Assembly (NCBI RefSeq): GCF_046719735.1
Contig: NZ_JAUTWQ010000001.1
Span: forward strand, 741,475 to 805,474
DNA length: 64,000 nt
Direction of reading: 5' to 3'
Source: Halobacillus_B rhizosphaerae
GTDB lineage: Bacteria; Bacillota; Bacilli; Bacillales; Halobacillaceae
Below the pieces are notes generated by a model. The model saw only the letters and a program-made list of their open reading frames with translations. It was not told the origin of the DNA and did no database searches. This document shows, piece after piece, positions 24,925-34,134 of this stretch. The first letter of the stretch is position 1, and the number at the start of each line of letters is the position of its first letter. The position numbers and the translations under genes were made by a program.

Positions 24925-26880
24925 TTATGTCTGAATTTTGTCGTTTTCTAAAATGTTTGCTTCCTCTTCTAGACCAAAAGCAACGTGGGATTCAATCCAT
25001 TTACGGCGAGGTTCTACTTTGTCACCCATCAGTGTCGTTACCCGGCGTTCTACACGTGCAAGATCATCTATCGTCACACGTATGAGAGTACGAGATTCTG
25101 GATTCATCGTGGTTTCCCACAGCTGATCCGCATTCATCTCGCCTAAACCTTTATATCGTTGAATCATATAACCAGATTTAAATTCCTTAAGAATTTTCTG
25201 CATGCCTTCATCATCCCAGGCATACTCCGTTTTCTCTTTCTTTCCTTTTCCTTTAGAAACTTTATATAAAGGCGGAAGGGCAATAAAAACTTTTCCTGCT
25301 TCGACAAGCGGTCTCATGTACCGGTAAAAAAAGGTGAGCAGCAGAACCTGTATGTGTGCTCCATCTGTATCCGCATCGGTCATGATCACGATCTTATCAT
25401 AATTGCAGTCCTCCAGCGTAAAATCGCCGGCCACCCCTGCTCCAATGGTATGAATGATCGTAGAAATTTCTTCATTTTTAAAGATATCAGCTATTTTAGC
25501 TTTTTCAGTATTGATCACTTTTCCTCGCAGCGGTAACACGGCCTGAAACTTCCGGTCTCTTCCTTGTTTAGCTGAACCTCCTGCTGAGTCTCCCTCAACT
25601 AAGTAAAGTTCATTTTTGTCCGGATTTCTTGACTGGGCAGGTGTCAGCTTTCCACTTAAAAGTGAGTCTTTCCGTTTTTTCTTTTTACCGGAACGGGCAT
25701 CCTCACGGGCTTTACGTGCGGCTTCCCGGGCTTCTTTTGCTTTAATCGCTTTCTTTATAAGCATGGAAGCTATATCTGGGTTTTCCTCCAGGAAATAGGA
25801 CAGCTGCTCAGCCACTACAGCATCAACCGCTGACCTAGCTTCAGAGGTTCCCAGCTTACTTTTAGTCTGACCTTCAAATTGAAGAAATTCTTCGGGAATA
25901 CGTACTGAGATTATCGATGTAAACCCTTCTCGGATATCATTTCCTTCAAGATTTTTATCCTTTTCTTTTAACATTTGCGTTCGTCTTGCATAATCATTGA
26001 AAATCCGTGTAATTGCTGTTTTAGCTCCGGATTCATGGGTGCCTCCATCCCTTGTACGGACGTTATTCACAAACGATAACATGCTTTCTGCAAATCCATC
26101 GTTAAATTGAAAGGCAAAATCCACTTCAATATCTGAATTTCTTCCTTCAAAAGAAACGACCGGGTGAAGGGTATCTTTTTCCTCATTAAGATACGCAACA
26201 AAAGATTCAACCCCGTCATTATACTGATAGGATTCCTTTGCATACTCGTCCCGTTCATCTACTAAGTTAATGCGAAACCCTTTTAACAAAAAGGCCGCTT
26301 CGCGAAGCCGTTCCGAGAGCGTCTCAAAGTTGTACTTCGTGACAGAAAAAATGGTTGGATCCGGTTTAAATCGAACAGTCGTACCTGACTTTCTCGTATT
26401 TCCTTTATGTTCAAGAGAAGTAACGGGACGACCGCCATGCTCAAATCGCTGGTAGAACTTCTCTCCATTACGGCAGATGTGAACCTCCAGCCATTCAGAA
26501 AGAGCATTCACTACAGAAGCTCCAACTCCGTGCAGCCCTCCGCTTGATTTATAACCGCCCTGACCGAATTTACCGCCTGCATGCAGAACAGTGAGAATAA
26601 CTTCAGGTGTAGGCTTGCCGGTTTTGTGCATTCCTGTCGGCATCCCTCTTCCTTCATCCTGAATGGAAACACTTCCATCTTTGTGCAGCGTTACGGTCAT
26701 TTGTTCTCCGAATCCAGCTAAAGCTTCATCTACTGCGTTATCTACAATTTCATAAACCAAATGATGGAGACCTCTGTGGTCCGTGGACCCGATATACATC
26801 CCCGGCCGTTTCCGTACGGCCTCCAATCCTTCAAGTACTTGTATGGAATCATCTGAGTACGTTTGTTGTTGTTTTGACAA
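24925..26880 (-). CDS. parE: DNA topoisomerase IV subunit B
   Basis: The 651-residue ATPase subunit has YEIVDNAVDEALAG (ATP-binding Asn), DEGRGMPTGMH, GGLHGVGASVVNALS, and the TOPRIM segment with LVEGDSAGGSAKQGRDRKFQ and MTDADTDGAHI. Length is that of ParE rather than GyrB of this group. The start is TTG 26880; no in-frame ATG is nearby, and AAAGGAG lies about 12 bases upstream. The promoter contains a LexA box. It works with ParC as a heterotetramer. Confidence 0.95.
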   Translation of the reverse strand: MSKQQQTYSDDSIQVLEGLEAVRKRPGMYIGSTDHRGLHHLVYEIVDNAVDEALAGFGEQMTVTLHKDGSVSIQDEGRGMPTGMHKTGKPTPEVILTVLHAGGKFGQGGYKSSGGLHGVGASVVNALSEWLEVHICRNGEKFYQRFEHGGRPVTSLEHKGNTRKSGTTVRFKPDPTIFSVTKYNFETLSERLREAAFLLKGFRINLVDERDEYAKESYQYNDGVESFVAYLNEEKDTLHPVVSFEGRNSDIEVDFAFQFNDGFAESMLSFVNNVRTRDGGTHESGAKTAITRIFNDYARRTQMLKEKDKNLEGNDIREGFTSIISVRIPEEFLQFEGQTKSKLGTSEARSAVDAVVAEQLSYFLEENPDIASMLIKKAIKAKEAREAARKAREDARSGKKKKRKDSLLSGKLTPAQSRNPDKNELYLVEGDSAGGSAKQGRDRKFQAVLPLRGKVINTEKAKIADIFKNEEISTIIHTIGAGVAGDFTLEDCNYDKIVIMTDADTDGAHIQVLLLTFFYRYMRPLVEAGKVFIALPPLYKVSKGKGKKEKTEYAWDDEGMQKILKEFKSGYMIQRYKGLGEMNADQLWETTMNPESRTLIRVTIDDLARVERRVTTLMGDKVEPRRKWIESHVAFGLEEEANILENDKIQT

Positions 26881-26920
26881 TTTTCCATCGGCTCCTTTCA
26901 GATCGACACCAGCTACTTCT

Positions 26921-26949
26921 ATAATAGAACAAATGTTCGCAACTGTAAA
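26921..26949 (-). promoter_or_regulatory. parEC promoter with embedded LexA box
   Basis: On the minus strand TTTACA (26949-26944) and TATTAT (26926-26921) are 17 bases apart. The spacer carries CGAACATTTGTTCT (26939-26926), a match to the Bacillus LexA box CGAACNNNNGTTCG apart from the last base. B. subtilis parEC is a known LexA target. Confidence 0.75.
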
Positions 26950-27026
26950 CGTTCGAATAAAAACATTGCTTGTTATATTGTAGCGGTTTTATCCCAAGAC
27001 GCAAACACAATTCTATTTTTGAAAAT

Positions 27027-27052
27027 GAAAAACCCCTGTTCTCACAGGGATT
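27027..27052 (-). terminator. Terminator after yneT
   Basis: ACCCCTGT/ACAGGGAT stem with T-rich tail on the minus strand, about 20 bases past the stop codon at 27075. Confidence 0.8.
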
Positions 27053-27074
27053 TTTAAAAAAGAATTTTCATTTT

Positions 27075-27488
27075 TCAGCGTAGAATTGCTTGAGCAACTT
27101 TAATGCACATATCCATGATTACGAGCATATCTGAGTCTTTTAATTGCTCATAAGCTTCGGGGTGGATAACTCCTTGCTGACCCCAGAAGGCTTTAGCCTT
27201 CACCCCTTTACATTCCTTGGCAATCTCCGGCAAGTGCTCCGGCCGGCGGAAAACGTTAATAATATCGATGGGTTCTTTTACCTCTGAAATCGAAGCATAC
27301 GCTTTCTCGCCAAGTGATTCCTGAATGGTAGGGTTCACAGGAATAATCCGATAACCGGCCTCCTGCATCGCCTGGCTTACTTGGTAAGATGTCCGTCCAG
27401 GATTATCTGACAGACCGATCACTGCGATCGTTTTCGATTCATTCAACAACTTCTTAATTTGCTCTTGCGTCGGGTTTTGAAAAGACAT
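27075..27488 (-). CDS. yneT: CoA-binding protein (YneT/YccU family)
   Basis: The 137-residue protein is a stand-alone CoA-binding Rossmann-type domain: IAVIGLSDNPGRTSYQVSQAMQEAGY (residues about 21-46) holds the nucleotide loop, with IIPVNP and KAFWGQQGVIHPEA further on. Such proteins bind CoA in crystal structures of relatives, but no reaction is established. It starts 11 bases after the opuF permease stop and ends before a terminator, so it is probably read from the transporter operon, in addition to sitting next to parE as in B. subtilis. Confidence 0.88.
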   Translation of the reverse strand: MSFQNPTQEQIKKLLNESKTIAVIGLSDNPGRTSYQVSQAMQEAGYRIIPVNPTIQESLGEKAYASISEVKEPIDIINVFRRPEHLPEIAKECKGVKAKAFWGQQGVIHPEAYEQLKDSDMLVIMDMCIKVAQAILR

Positions 27489-27499
27489 CCTTTTGCCTC

Positions 27500-29026
27500 C
27501 TAGTTATTTAGTAATCCTTCTTTCTCTAAAAACTCCCGGGCAACCGCTTCTGGGTCCCGATCTTCAAAATCGACTTCATAATTCATTTCACGCATCTTGT
27601 CCCCGTTAATTTTTCCGCCCAGCTGGTTTAACACATCTTTTATTTCCGGATATTTGTCTAAGGTTTCTTTACGCATAAGCGGAGCTCCCTGGTACGGCGG
27701 GAATAAATGTTTTGGATCGTCCAATACTTTTAAATCCAGATCTACCATGTATCCGGCAGTGGCATAAGCATCGATGACATCCACATCCCCTTTAGAAATC
27801 GCTCCTTGTCTAAGCCCTGGATCCATCGTTTTCACGGTGCCAAGATCCAGATTATATACTTTTTTCATACCTTGATAGCCATCCTGGCGATCCTTAAATT
27901 CCAGCGTGAATCCTGCAGTGATTTGATCTTCTACCGCTTTTAAATCCCCGATTGACTTCAAGTTATATTTGTCAGCAAGTTCTTGCGTTGTGGCGACCGC
28001 ATAGGTATTGTTATATTTCATAGGCTGAAGAAATGCCATGTCGTACTTTTCAGCCATCCCTTTTTCGGCCTGCTTGTAAACCTCTTCCGGCTGGTTGCTA
28101 TTTGCCTGCTGGTCAAGCAGAGACACGATAGCGGTTCCGGTAAATTCCGGGTAAATATCAATACTACCTTCCTGTAAAGCGCTGAAGACTAAGTCTGTCT
28201 TGCCTAAATTAGGCTTTAACCCGACAGACAGGTCTGTTTGATCTTCAATTAAAAGCTTATACATATTAATCAAAATCGCTGGTTCAGAGCCTAATTTCGC
28301 TCCTAATACCAGGTCGTTTTTCGCTTTTCCTCCGAATGCAAGCGGGCCAACGGCTATTAAGGCAGCGATGACTAACAGACTGACAAGCGAACGAAAACCT
28401 GATTTTGCAGAGGTTCGTTCAAACATACGAAGAATAACATCTAATACAATTGCTAGTAACGCAGCGGGTATAGCACCTAATAAGATGAGATTAATATCTC
28501 CTCCTCGGTCGAGACCGAGCAGAATCAAATCCCCCAAACCGCCGGCGCCGATTAACGCAGCTATGGTCGTTGTGCCGACTATGAGAACCATAGACGTCCT
28601 GATTCCTGCCATAATTACCGGCATAGCAAGCGGCAGTTCTACTCTTGATAACCGGCGGAATGAACTCATTCCCATCCCGGTAGCCGCTTCTTTCAATGCC
28701 GGATTCACTTCTTTAATTCCGGTGTACGTATTACGGAGAATGGGCAGGAGTCCGTACGCGGTTAGCGCAATGACTGCCGGAGTCTGTCCAATTCCGAAGA
28801 GAGGAATTAAAAACGCCAGAACAGCAAGACTCGGGATCGTTTGAAGGATGGCTGTCAGACCGATTATTGGCTCGGCAACCTTCTGCTTACGGGTGAGAAG
28901 AAGCCCGAGCGGAACCGAAATTAATGTCGCAATGACCAGGGCAATGATTGATATTTGCAAGTGTTCCCAAATTTTTTCTAATAATACATCCTGCCGCTGT
29001 TGAAAGACGTCCAGAAATTCATTCAC
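27500..29026 (-). CDS. opuFB: Compatible-solute ABC transporter, fused permease and substrate-binding protein (OpuF type)
   Basis: The 508-residue protein joins an N-terminal permease (about residues 1-215, six hydrophobic segments, EAATGMGMSSFRRLSRVELPLAMPVIMAG coupling loop) to a C-terminal OsmoX/ProX-type substrate-binding domain (about 240-508; VLGAKLGSEPAILINMYKLLIE, VDVIDAYATAGYMV). The binding domain therefore sits outside, tethered to the channel. OpuB and OpuC systems have four separate genes, whereas this two-gene layout fits OpuF. It overlaps opuFA by four bases. Glycine betaine or related betaines are the probable substrates. Confidence 0.88.
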   Translation of the reverse strand: MNEFLDVFQQRQDVLLEKIWEHLQISIIALVIATLISVPLGLLLTRKQKVAEPIIGLTAILQTIPSLAVLAFLIPLFGIGQTPAVIALTAYGLLPILRNTYTGIKEVNPALKEAATGMGMSSFRRLSRVELPLAMPVIMAGIRTSMVLIVGTTTIAALIGAGGLGDLILLGLDRGGDINLILLGAIPAALLAIVLDVILRMFERTSAKSGFRSLVSLLVIAALIAVGPLAFGGKAKNDLVLGAKLGSEPAILINMYKLLIEDQTDLSVGLKPNLGKTDLVFSALQEGSIDIYPEFTGTAIVSLLDQQANSNQPEEVYKQAEKGMAEKYDMAFLQPMKYNNTYAVATTQELADKYNLKSIGDLKAVEDQITAGFTLEFKDRQDGYQGMKKVYNLDLGTVKTMDPGLRQGAISKGDVDVIDAYATAGYMVDLDLKVLDDPKHLFPPYQGAPLMRKETLDKYPEIKDVLNQLGGKINGDKMREMNYEVDFEDRDPEAVAREFLEKEGLLNN

Positions 29027-30090
29027 GACTGAACCACCCCATTTTCTGTTCGAACATTCTCTTTGAGGTAATAAACCATATCTTTATAAGAAAGGGTGCC
29101 AATTAATTCGTCTCTTTTCACAACTGGCAGCAAGGGATAATCATGCTGTTCAAATACGGTCATCGCTTCCTTCAAAGTCATTCCATTGTCCAGGGCTGGA
29201 AGATTAATCTTCTCTCCTTCATGAACAGCGCTGCTATAAGTGCCCGCCGAATTCTTCAAGGCGTAAGTCCCCCTGGATGGAACCTGGTGATTGGCAAAAT
29301 CCTCTTCCGTATAGACTTGATTTTCAGTTTGATCCATCATCACATCGACGGCTGTCTGCCACGGTGATTTCCTGCCACCGATGAAATCTTTAACAAAAGC
29401 ATTTGCCGGGTGCAGAATTAGATTTTGCGGCGTATCTAATTGGATAATTTCTCCTTCTTTCATTAAGCACACCCGATCACCAAGCGCCATGGCTTCATCC
29501 ATATCATGAGTCACAAACACAATTGTTTTCTGGATTTCCTGCTGAAGATTTCGAATATCTTTCTGCAGTTGTTCGCGGCTGATTGGATCAAGAGCGCTGA
29601 AGGGTTCATCCATGAGGATAATATCAGGATCAGCGGCCAAGGCTCTAATGACACCCACTCTTTGCTGCTGACCGCCGGAGAGTTCACTTGGTTTTCTTTT
29701 GCGGTGCTTATCGGGATCAAGTCCCACCATATGCATGAGTTCGTCAATGCGCTTGGAGAGGTCTTTCTTCTTCCACTTTTTCATTTCGGGTACAATGGAA
29801 ATATTCTCTTCCACTGTCATATGCGGAAAGAGCGCAATTTCTTGTAATACATAACCAATATTCCAGCGAAGTTCATGTATATTGTAGTCCCGAATATCCT
29901 TGTTATGTATCGTGATTGTCCCTTCTGTTGGATGGATCAGCCGGTTAATCATCTTCATGGTAGTAGTCTTTCCGCATCCACTTGGACCGATTAAGGTGAG
30001 TAGTTCTCCTTCTTTCACCTGAAGATCAATGGCTTTAAGCGCCGTAGTCCCATCAGGATAAGTCTTGGTTACATTTTTAAAAGTGATCAT
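29023..30090 (-). CDS. opuFA: Compatible-solute ABC transporter ATPase (OpuF type)
   Basis: The 355-residue ATPase has GPSGCGKTTTMKMINRL (Walker A), ELSGGQQQRVGVIRAL (signature) and DIILMDEPFSALDP (Walker B) followed by the H-loop FVTHDMDEA. The C-terminal third carries one recognisable CBS-like repeat (TLKEAMTVFEQHDYPLLPVVKRDELIGTLSYKDM); the first appears reduced. It drives betaine uptake with the fused partner. A GGGGGAAGG ribosome site precedes ATG 30090, and a small frame upstream stops at an ATGA overlap with this start. Confidence 0.9.
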   Translation of the reverse strand: MITFKNVTKTYPDGTTALKAIDLQVKEGELLTLIGPSGCGKTTTMKMINRLIHPTEGTITIHNKDIRDYNIHELRWNIGYVLQEIALFPHMTVEENISIVPEMKKWKKKDLSKRIDELMHMVGLDPDKHRKRKPSELSGGQQQRVGVIRALAADPDIILMDEPFSALDPISREQLQKDIRNLQQEIQKTIVFVTHDMDEAMALGDRVCLMKEGEIIQLDTPQNLILHPANAFVKDFIGGRKSPWQTAVDVMMDQTENQVYTEEDFANHQVPSRGTYALKNSAGTYSSAVHEGEKINLPALDNGMTLKEAMTVFEQHDYPLLPVVKRDELIGTLSYKDMVYYLKENVRTENGVVQS

Positions 30091-30167
30091 TGCCTTCCCC
30101 CTGTATCTTTAAATAAATCATTGATATATTCCCAATTTAGTGGCTCATCAAACCTATTCAGAAACAT
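30087..30167 (-). CDS. Possible 26-residue upstream peptide of opuFA
   Basis: ATG 30167 is preceded by GTGGAG with eight bases spacing, and the frame (MFLNRFDEPLNWEYINDLFK, then DTGGRQ) ends at a TGA that overlaps the opuFA ATG as ATGA. The overlap would couple translation. No relative is recognised and the peptide is not hydrophobic; it could be a leader, or the remnant of a longer gene. Confidence 0.3.
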   Translation of the reverse strand: MFLNRFDEPLNWEYINDLFKDTGGRQ

Positions 30168-30208
30168 TTGTTCGTCTCCACAGAAGACCTGCTTCATCTC
30201 CGTACCAT

Positions 30209-31927
30209 TTAGTTACGGAGGTCTGTTTTTATTTTCTCCCAAATATTATGACTGCCAAACCGTTTACTCCACGAAGCCAAACCAGCTAGGTGATATTTAT
30301 CCACCAATGAAATGCGTTTATGCAGAGAAGTTTCATCCTCCAGCCACATACGGTAGATCTTTCCATTACTTGTTGTTTCCACATAATGCTGTCCGGAATC
30401 CTGGTCTATTTTTGGTGTTAAATGGTGTTTCTCAACCCAACTTCTTGCTTCATCCATAGACATAGATGTAGAGCTCATCTTCGGTTCATCGGTTTTGTTT
30501 GGATCTTCTATCCATAAGCGAGTGTATAACGGAACTCCCAGAAGAAGCTTACTTGAAGGCACTTCATCTAAGAGTCGCTGTAAATTACTCTCAACCCATG
30601 ATAGACCGGCGACACTGCCTGCCTCCTGTGAGTTTGCCCAATGTTCATCGTAGCTCATCACCATCACATAGTCTGCTGCTTTTGCAAGCTCTTTGCGGTT
30701 ATAGAATTTTGACCACTGCCCACTCGTGGATTGAAAAGTGACGTTAAGTGAAACAGTGAGGCCTGCCTGGTGGGCTAAAGGAGTCAATTCTCTGACAAAC
30801 TGAGTGAAATCAGCTCCGTTTTCCTCATAGACGTTTTCGAAATCTAAATTTATTCCATCTAGTTTATACCTCGTCGCAAAATGCAGCAGCTGACTGATCA
30901 TTTTCTGTCTTTTCGAAAATGAAGGCAGCACTTTAGCGCTCAAATCAGGATCAAACGCATTGGAAAACAATGCCCACACTAGACCATTATGATCATGGGC
31001 TTGCTGCACGTAGGATTTAGAAGCAATATTTCCAATGTCACCTTTACTATTTTGCAAGGTAAACCATGTGGGGGAATAGACGCTAACTCCAGGGAGATTG
31101 GCTAACTTGGCAGGATTCGCCCCCTTGACGTAAATCCCATCCCACACTAAGTGGAAAGGAGAGGCTGGTCTTTTCAATTTTGGATGGTTGATACCTGCAG
31201 TCTTCACGTTAATAGTCGTTACTCCTTTCTTGGTAAGGACTTTCCTTGATATGTATCCACCATACCCGCTGTCTGTACGGACTTTGAAATAGGATCCATT
31301 CTGGTCGATAACAAAGACCTTGTCACCCGCTTTCAAATTGATATAATAAGGAGATGTCACGGTTGATCTTTGTCTAAGCCGTTTCCAGGGAGTGGTCACT
31401 TCCTTCTTCAGTACAGCTTTTTCTTGCTCATACCCATCCCGATAGACAAACAAAGCTCCCGTATTCGACTTATAATTTACTTTTAATGAATACACATCTT
31501 CCAGCCACGCGGTAGAAATCAATAGGTTGCCATTTATTTCTTTAAAAGCTGGAAAATTTAAAGGAGATTTCTTGCGATTCTTATAATAATAGCGCTTATT
31601 GGCAGGCAGCTGATACAATTGCTGAGGAGTGGTGACCACAACAGCCTGGGAAGCTTTATCATAAATGATGTGAGAGTCGATCTTCTGTTTGATAAACGAA
31701 AAAGGTACATAAATCTTTTGATCCAGCATCTTTGCTCTATAATCACCTTGCAATCGATCATTCAATAAAATCGTATGCGTGTGCTTAAAATAATCAATCT
31801 TAGTCTGAGAATCAAAAGGATAGAGTTTAAAGCACAGAATAGCAGTAATTCCTGCTATAGTAAGGATTACAGCAATGAGGGATCGTTTAATCTTCTTCTT
31901 TTTTTTGTGTAAATGGTTGTTTTTCAT
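30209..31927 (-). CDS. Membrane-anchored GH18 glycosidase-like protein with SH3 domain
   Basis: The 572-residue protein begins with a lysine-rich stretch and one membrane segment (about residues 15-34), so it is anchored outside the cell. Next come a copper-amine-oxidase-N-like region (about 50-165), a bacterial SH3 domain (about 185-235, NLKAGDKVFVIDQNGSYFKV) and a GH18 barrel (about 258-570). The barrel has DGINLDFENVYEENG, the DxxDxE catalytic motif with its Glu, plus MSYDEHW. Relatives include YdhD/YkvQ-like spore and wall proteins. It probably acts on peptidoglycan glycan strands; chitin is less likely. Single gene facing plsY. Confidence 0.85.
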   Translation of the reverse strand: MKNNHLHKKKKKIKRSLIAVILTIAGITAILCFKLYPFDSQTKIDYFKHTHTILLNDRLQGDYRAKMLDQKIYVPFSFIKQKIDSHIIYDKASQAVVVTTPQQLYQLPANKRYYYKNRKKSPLNFPAFKEINGNLLISTAWLEDVYSLKVNYKSNTGALFVYRDGYEQEKAVLKKEVTTPWKRLRQRSTVTSPYYINLKAGDKVFVIDQNGSYFKVRTDSGYGGYISRKVLTKKGVTTINVKTAGINHPKLKRPASPFHLVWDGIYVKGANPAKLANLPGVSVYSPTWFTLQNSKGDIGNIASKSYVQQAHDHNGLVWALFSNAFDPDLSAKVLPSFSKRQKMISQLLHFATRYKLDGINLDFENVYEENGADFTQFVRELTPLAHQAGLTVSLNVTFQSTSGQWSKFYNRKELAKAADYVMVMSYDEHWANSQEAGSVAGLSWVESNLQRLLDEVPSSKLLLGVPLYTRLWIEDPNKTDEPKMSSTSMSMDEARSWVEKHHLTPKIDQDSGQHYVETTSNGKIYRMWLEDETSLHKRISLVDKYHLAGLASWSKRFGSHNIWEKIKTDLRN

Positions 31928-32079
31928 AGATTCCCTCCTGGCTACATAATAGCGAAATTTGCAAAAGAAGGAAATGAATAACTGAGTTGGTTAAAGAGAA
32001 TTCACGGTATATCTAGTTCTTTACAACCCTCTGGCATGATAAAATAAAACTAGTAAAAGACTTTAAGGAGTTGTGCGTT

Positions 32080-32661
32080 ATGGAATATATAATTTTTGGA
32101 GTGATTGCCTATTTATTAGGTTCTATTCCATCGGGGCTGATTGTCGGTAAGATCGGTTACGGTAAGGATATTCGCGAACATGGCAGCGGAAATCTAGGAG
32201 GAACGAATACGTTTCGTGTTCTTGGAATCAAAGCAGGTATGCTCGTTACTAGTGCTGATATCTTAAAAGGGACCCTGGCCACCCTCCTGCCGCTTCTATT
32301 TGGAGCAGATGTTATCATTCTTATCATAGGATTATTCGCAGTTGTCGGTCATATGTATCCTGTATTTGCAAGGTTTAAAGGAGGAAAAGCCGTAGCAACT
32401 TCTGGAGGGGTTGTGTTAGCCGTCAATCCCATCTTATTTATCATTGCTATCGGCACATTCTTTCTTATGCTTTATTTAAGTAAATACGTGTCACTTGCTT
32501 CAATGATTACAGGGATCGTTACTGTAATTGTTACACTTCTTCAGCAAGAGTATGGATTAACCATTGTGGTATCTGTAATGACTTTATTCGTCATATACAG
32601 GCACAGTACGAATATTAAGAGGATCATCAACAAAACAGAGCCGAAAATCACCTGGATGTAA
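32080..32661 (+). CDS. plsY: Glycerol-3-phosphate acyltransferase PlsY
   Basis: The 193-residue membrane enzyme transfers acyl groups from acyl-phosphate to glycerol-3-phosphate, the first step of phospholipid synthesis. Signatures are GSIPSGLIVGK, HGSGNLGGTNTFRVLG and VGHMYPVFARFKGGKAVATSGG. ATG 32080 lies nine bases after AAGGAG; an in-frame TTG at 32071 would directly abut that site. In B. subtilis it is yneS, directly before parE, but here it is separated from parE by the opuF and GH18 genes and reads the other way. Confidence 0.95.
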   Translation: MEYIIFGVIAYLLGSIPSGLIVGKIGYGKDIREHGSGNLGGTNTFRVLGIKAGMLVTSADILKGTLATLLPLLFGADVIILIIGLFAVVGHMYPVFARFKGGKAVATSGGVVLAVNPILFIIAIGTFFLMLYLSKYVSLASMITGIVTVIVTLLQQEYGLTIVVSVMTLFVIYRHSTNIKRIINKTEPKITWM

Positions 32662-32676
32662 AGGAATAGATCTTCT

Positions 32677-32707
32677 GCCAATGACAAGTCTGCTGTCATT
32701 GGCTTAT
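32677..32707 (+). terminator. Terminator of plsY
   Basis: GCCAATGACA and TGTCATTGGC are perfect ten-base arms followed by TTATTT. Confidence 0.85.
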
Positions 32708-32853
32708 TTGATGAAAAGCGGATAAACTCATTCTCTTCAAGACATGCTAAAACATGCATGTATGTAAGCCCATTAGAAAAGCAATAAATTGTATAAATCG
32801 CCCTACATATTGTATACTTTGACGTATAAGAAGGCCTGAAAGGAGACCTTGCT

Positions 32854-33789
32854 ATGAACCAAACTGAATTAAATAACCAAAAACAATTACCTTCCAAGAA
32901 AGAGCGCCATAAATTATTCGGCTCTGTAGATCCAGGCCCTAGAACGAAACCCGTGGATAAAGACAAAATGGCAGACCTTCAAAATTCAAGAAAAGACTTT
33001 CTCTTTGATATTGATCTGGTAGGGATTTCTAATGTGAAGCACCCGATCCGAATCCCAAGTCAGCTGACACCCGAAATCCAGACCACGATTGGTACCTTTA
33101 CTTTTGGATCATCCATTAAAAAAGGAAGCAAAGGAACGAACATGAGCCGCTTTACGGAACAGCTTGATAAATACCATCATGAAGGATTTGCCATAGATGT
33201 CGCCACACTGAAAGACTTCACAGCAGAATTAGCCGGCCGCTTAAAACAGTCAGATGCATGTGTAGAAGTCAGCTTCCCATGGTTTTTTGAACGAAAAGGT
33301 CCCTATTCTGACCTAACTGGAATGAATCACGCCGACGCTTCAATCAGTGTGAACTATGAGGAAGAAAAAGGATATGATGTTTCGGTGACTCTCACCGGAA
33401 AAATTACCACCCTATGCCCATGTTCAAAGGAAATAAGTGAATACAGCGCCCACAACCAACGTGGTAATGTGACGATGAAAGTGAAGTTGACCGATGATTT
33501 TAATGAACAAGACATAGATTGGAAAGCTGCCCTGTTAGAAGCCGCGGAGAGTAATGCCAGCGCGAGAATTCACCCAGTTCTAAAACGTCCCGATGAAAAA
33601 ATGGTCACCGAGCAAGCGTACGAGAATCCGCGTTTCGTAGAAGATATTGTTCGGCTGGTAGCAGCAGATCTTTATGAATACGAATTTGTGGAATCCTTTG
33701 AGGTTACCTGCAGAAATGAAGAGTCCATTCATCTTCACGATGCTGCCGCTGTTTTGCGTTATGATAAAAAAGACGAACGAGGAGAGTAA
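32854..33789 (+). CDS. folE2: GTP cyclohydrolase FolE2 (type IB)
   Basis: The 311-residue enzyme makes dihydroneopterin triphosphate from GTP, the first step of folate and queuosine synthesis. The metal-site cysteine lies in TTLCPCSKEISEYSAHNQRG, and GSVDPGPRTKP and DLVGISNVKHPIRIP near the N-terminus are typical of FolE2. FolE2 can use manganese and often replaces zinc-dependent FolE1 under zinc limitation, but I see no Zur-type box upstream. An AAGGAGA site precedes the start. The yidD gene follows 10 bases later. Confidence 0.95.
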   Translation: MNQTELNNQKQLPSKKERHKLFGSVDPGPRTKPVDKDKMADLQNSRKDFLFDIDLVGISNVKHPIRIPSQLTPEIQTTIGTFTFGSSIKKGSKGTNMSRFTEQLDKYHHEGFAIDVATLKDFTAELAGRLKQSDACVEVSFPWFFERKGPYSDLTGMNHADASISVNYEEEKGYDVSVTLTGKITTLCPCSKEISEYSAHNQRGNVTMKVKLTDDFNEQDIDWKAALLEAAESNASARIHPVLKRPDEKMVTEQAYENPRFVEDIVRLVAADLYEYEFVESFEVTCRNEESIHLHDAAAVLRYDKKDERGE

Positions 33790-33799
33790 GGGATTGACT

Positions 33800-34027
33800 A
33801 TGAAATATGTAATGATCGCTATGATCCAGTTTTACCGTAAAGCAATCAGCCCTTTTTTCCCGCCTTCGTGCAGGTTTCAGCCTACTTGCTCTGCCTATGG
33901 ATTAGAAGCATTTCAGAGGTTCGGATTTTTCAAAGGCCTCTATTTAACGATCAAACGTATTGGCAAATGTCATCCCTTCCATTCAGGAGGATTTGATCCT
34001 GTTCCTGAGAAGAAACGCAATTCTTAA
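33800..34027 (+). CDS. yidD: Membrane protein insertion efficiency factor YidD
   Basis: The 75-residue protein has the YidD pattern: amphipathic IQFYRKAISPFFPPSCRF, then QPTCSAYGLEAFQRFGFFKGLYLTIKRIGKCHPFHSGGFDPVP with its three conserved cysteines. ATG 33800 follows AAGGGA. A longer frame opening at 33674 lies inside folE2 and lacks a ribosome site. It is transcribed with folE2 and helps YidC-type insertases in other species. Confidence 0.93.
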   Translation: MKYVMIAMIQFYRKAISPFFPPSCRFQPTCSAYGLEAFQRFGFFKGLYLTIKRIGKCHPFHSGGFDPVPEKKRNS

Positions 34028-34058
34028 TTCCGGGCGCTCGCCGTCCGGAATTTTATTT
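34026..34058 (+). terminator. Terminator of folE2-yidD
   Basis: AATTCCGG and CCGGAATT arms surround a G/C-rich loop and lead to TTATTTT, immediately after the yidD stop. Confidence 0.8.
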
Positions 34059-34134
34059 TCCTACTTATTCGTTTACCCCACGACAGCTAAAGGGAATAGA
34101 AAGCAGACACCAAGTACTGAAAGGAGAGAACCTT

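Noticed and set aside
30196..30227. Hairpin AGACCT...CTCCGTA/TACGGAG...AGGTCT as the GH18 terminator
   Set aside because: The T tract is on the plus strand, the wrong side for the minus-strand GH18 gene, and the structure overlaps its stop codon.
32780..32850. Zur box upstream of folE2
   Set aside because: No ATCGTAAT-type dyad is visible, although FolE2 is zinc-regulated in B. subtilis.
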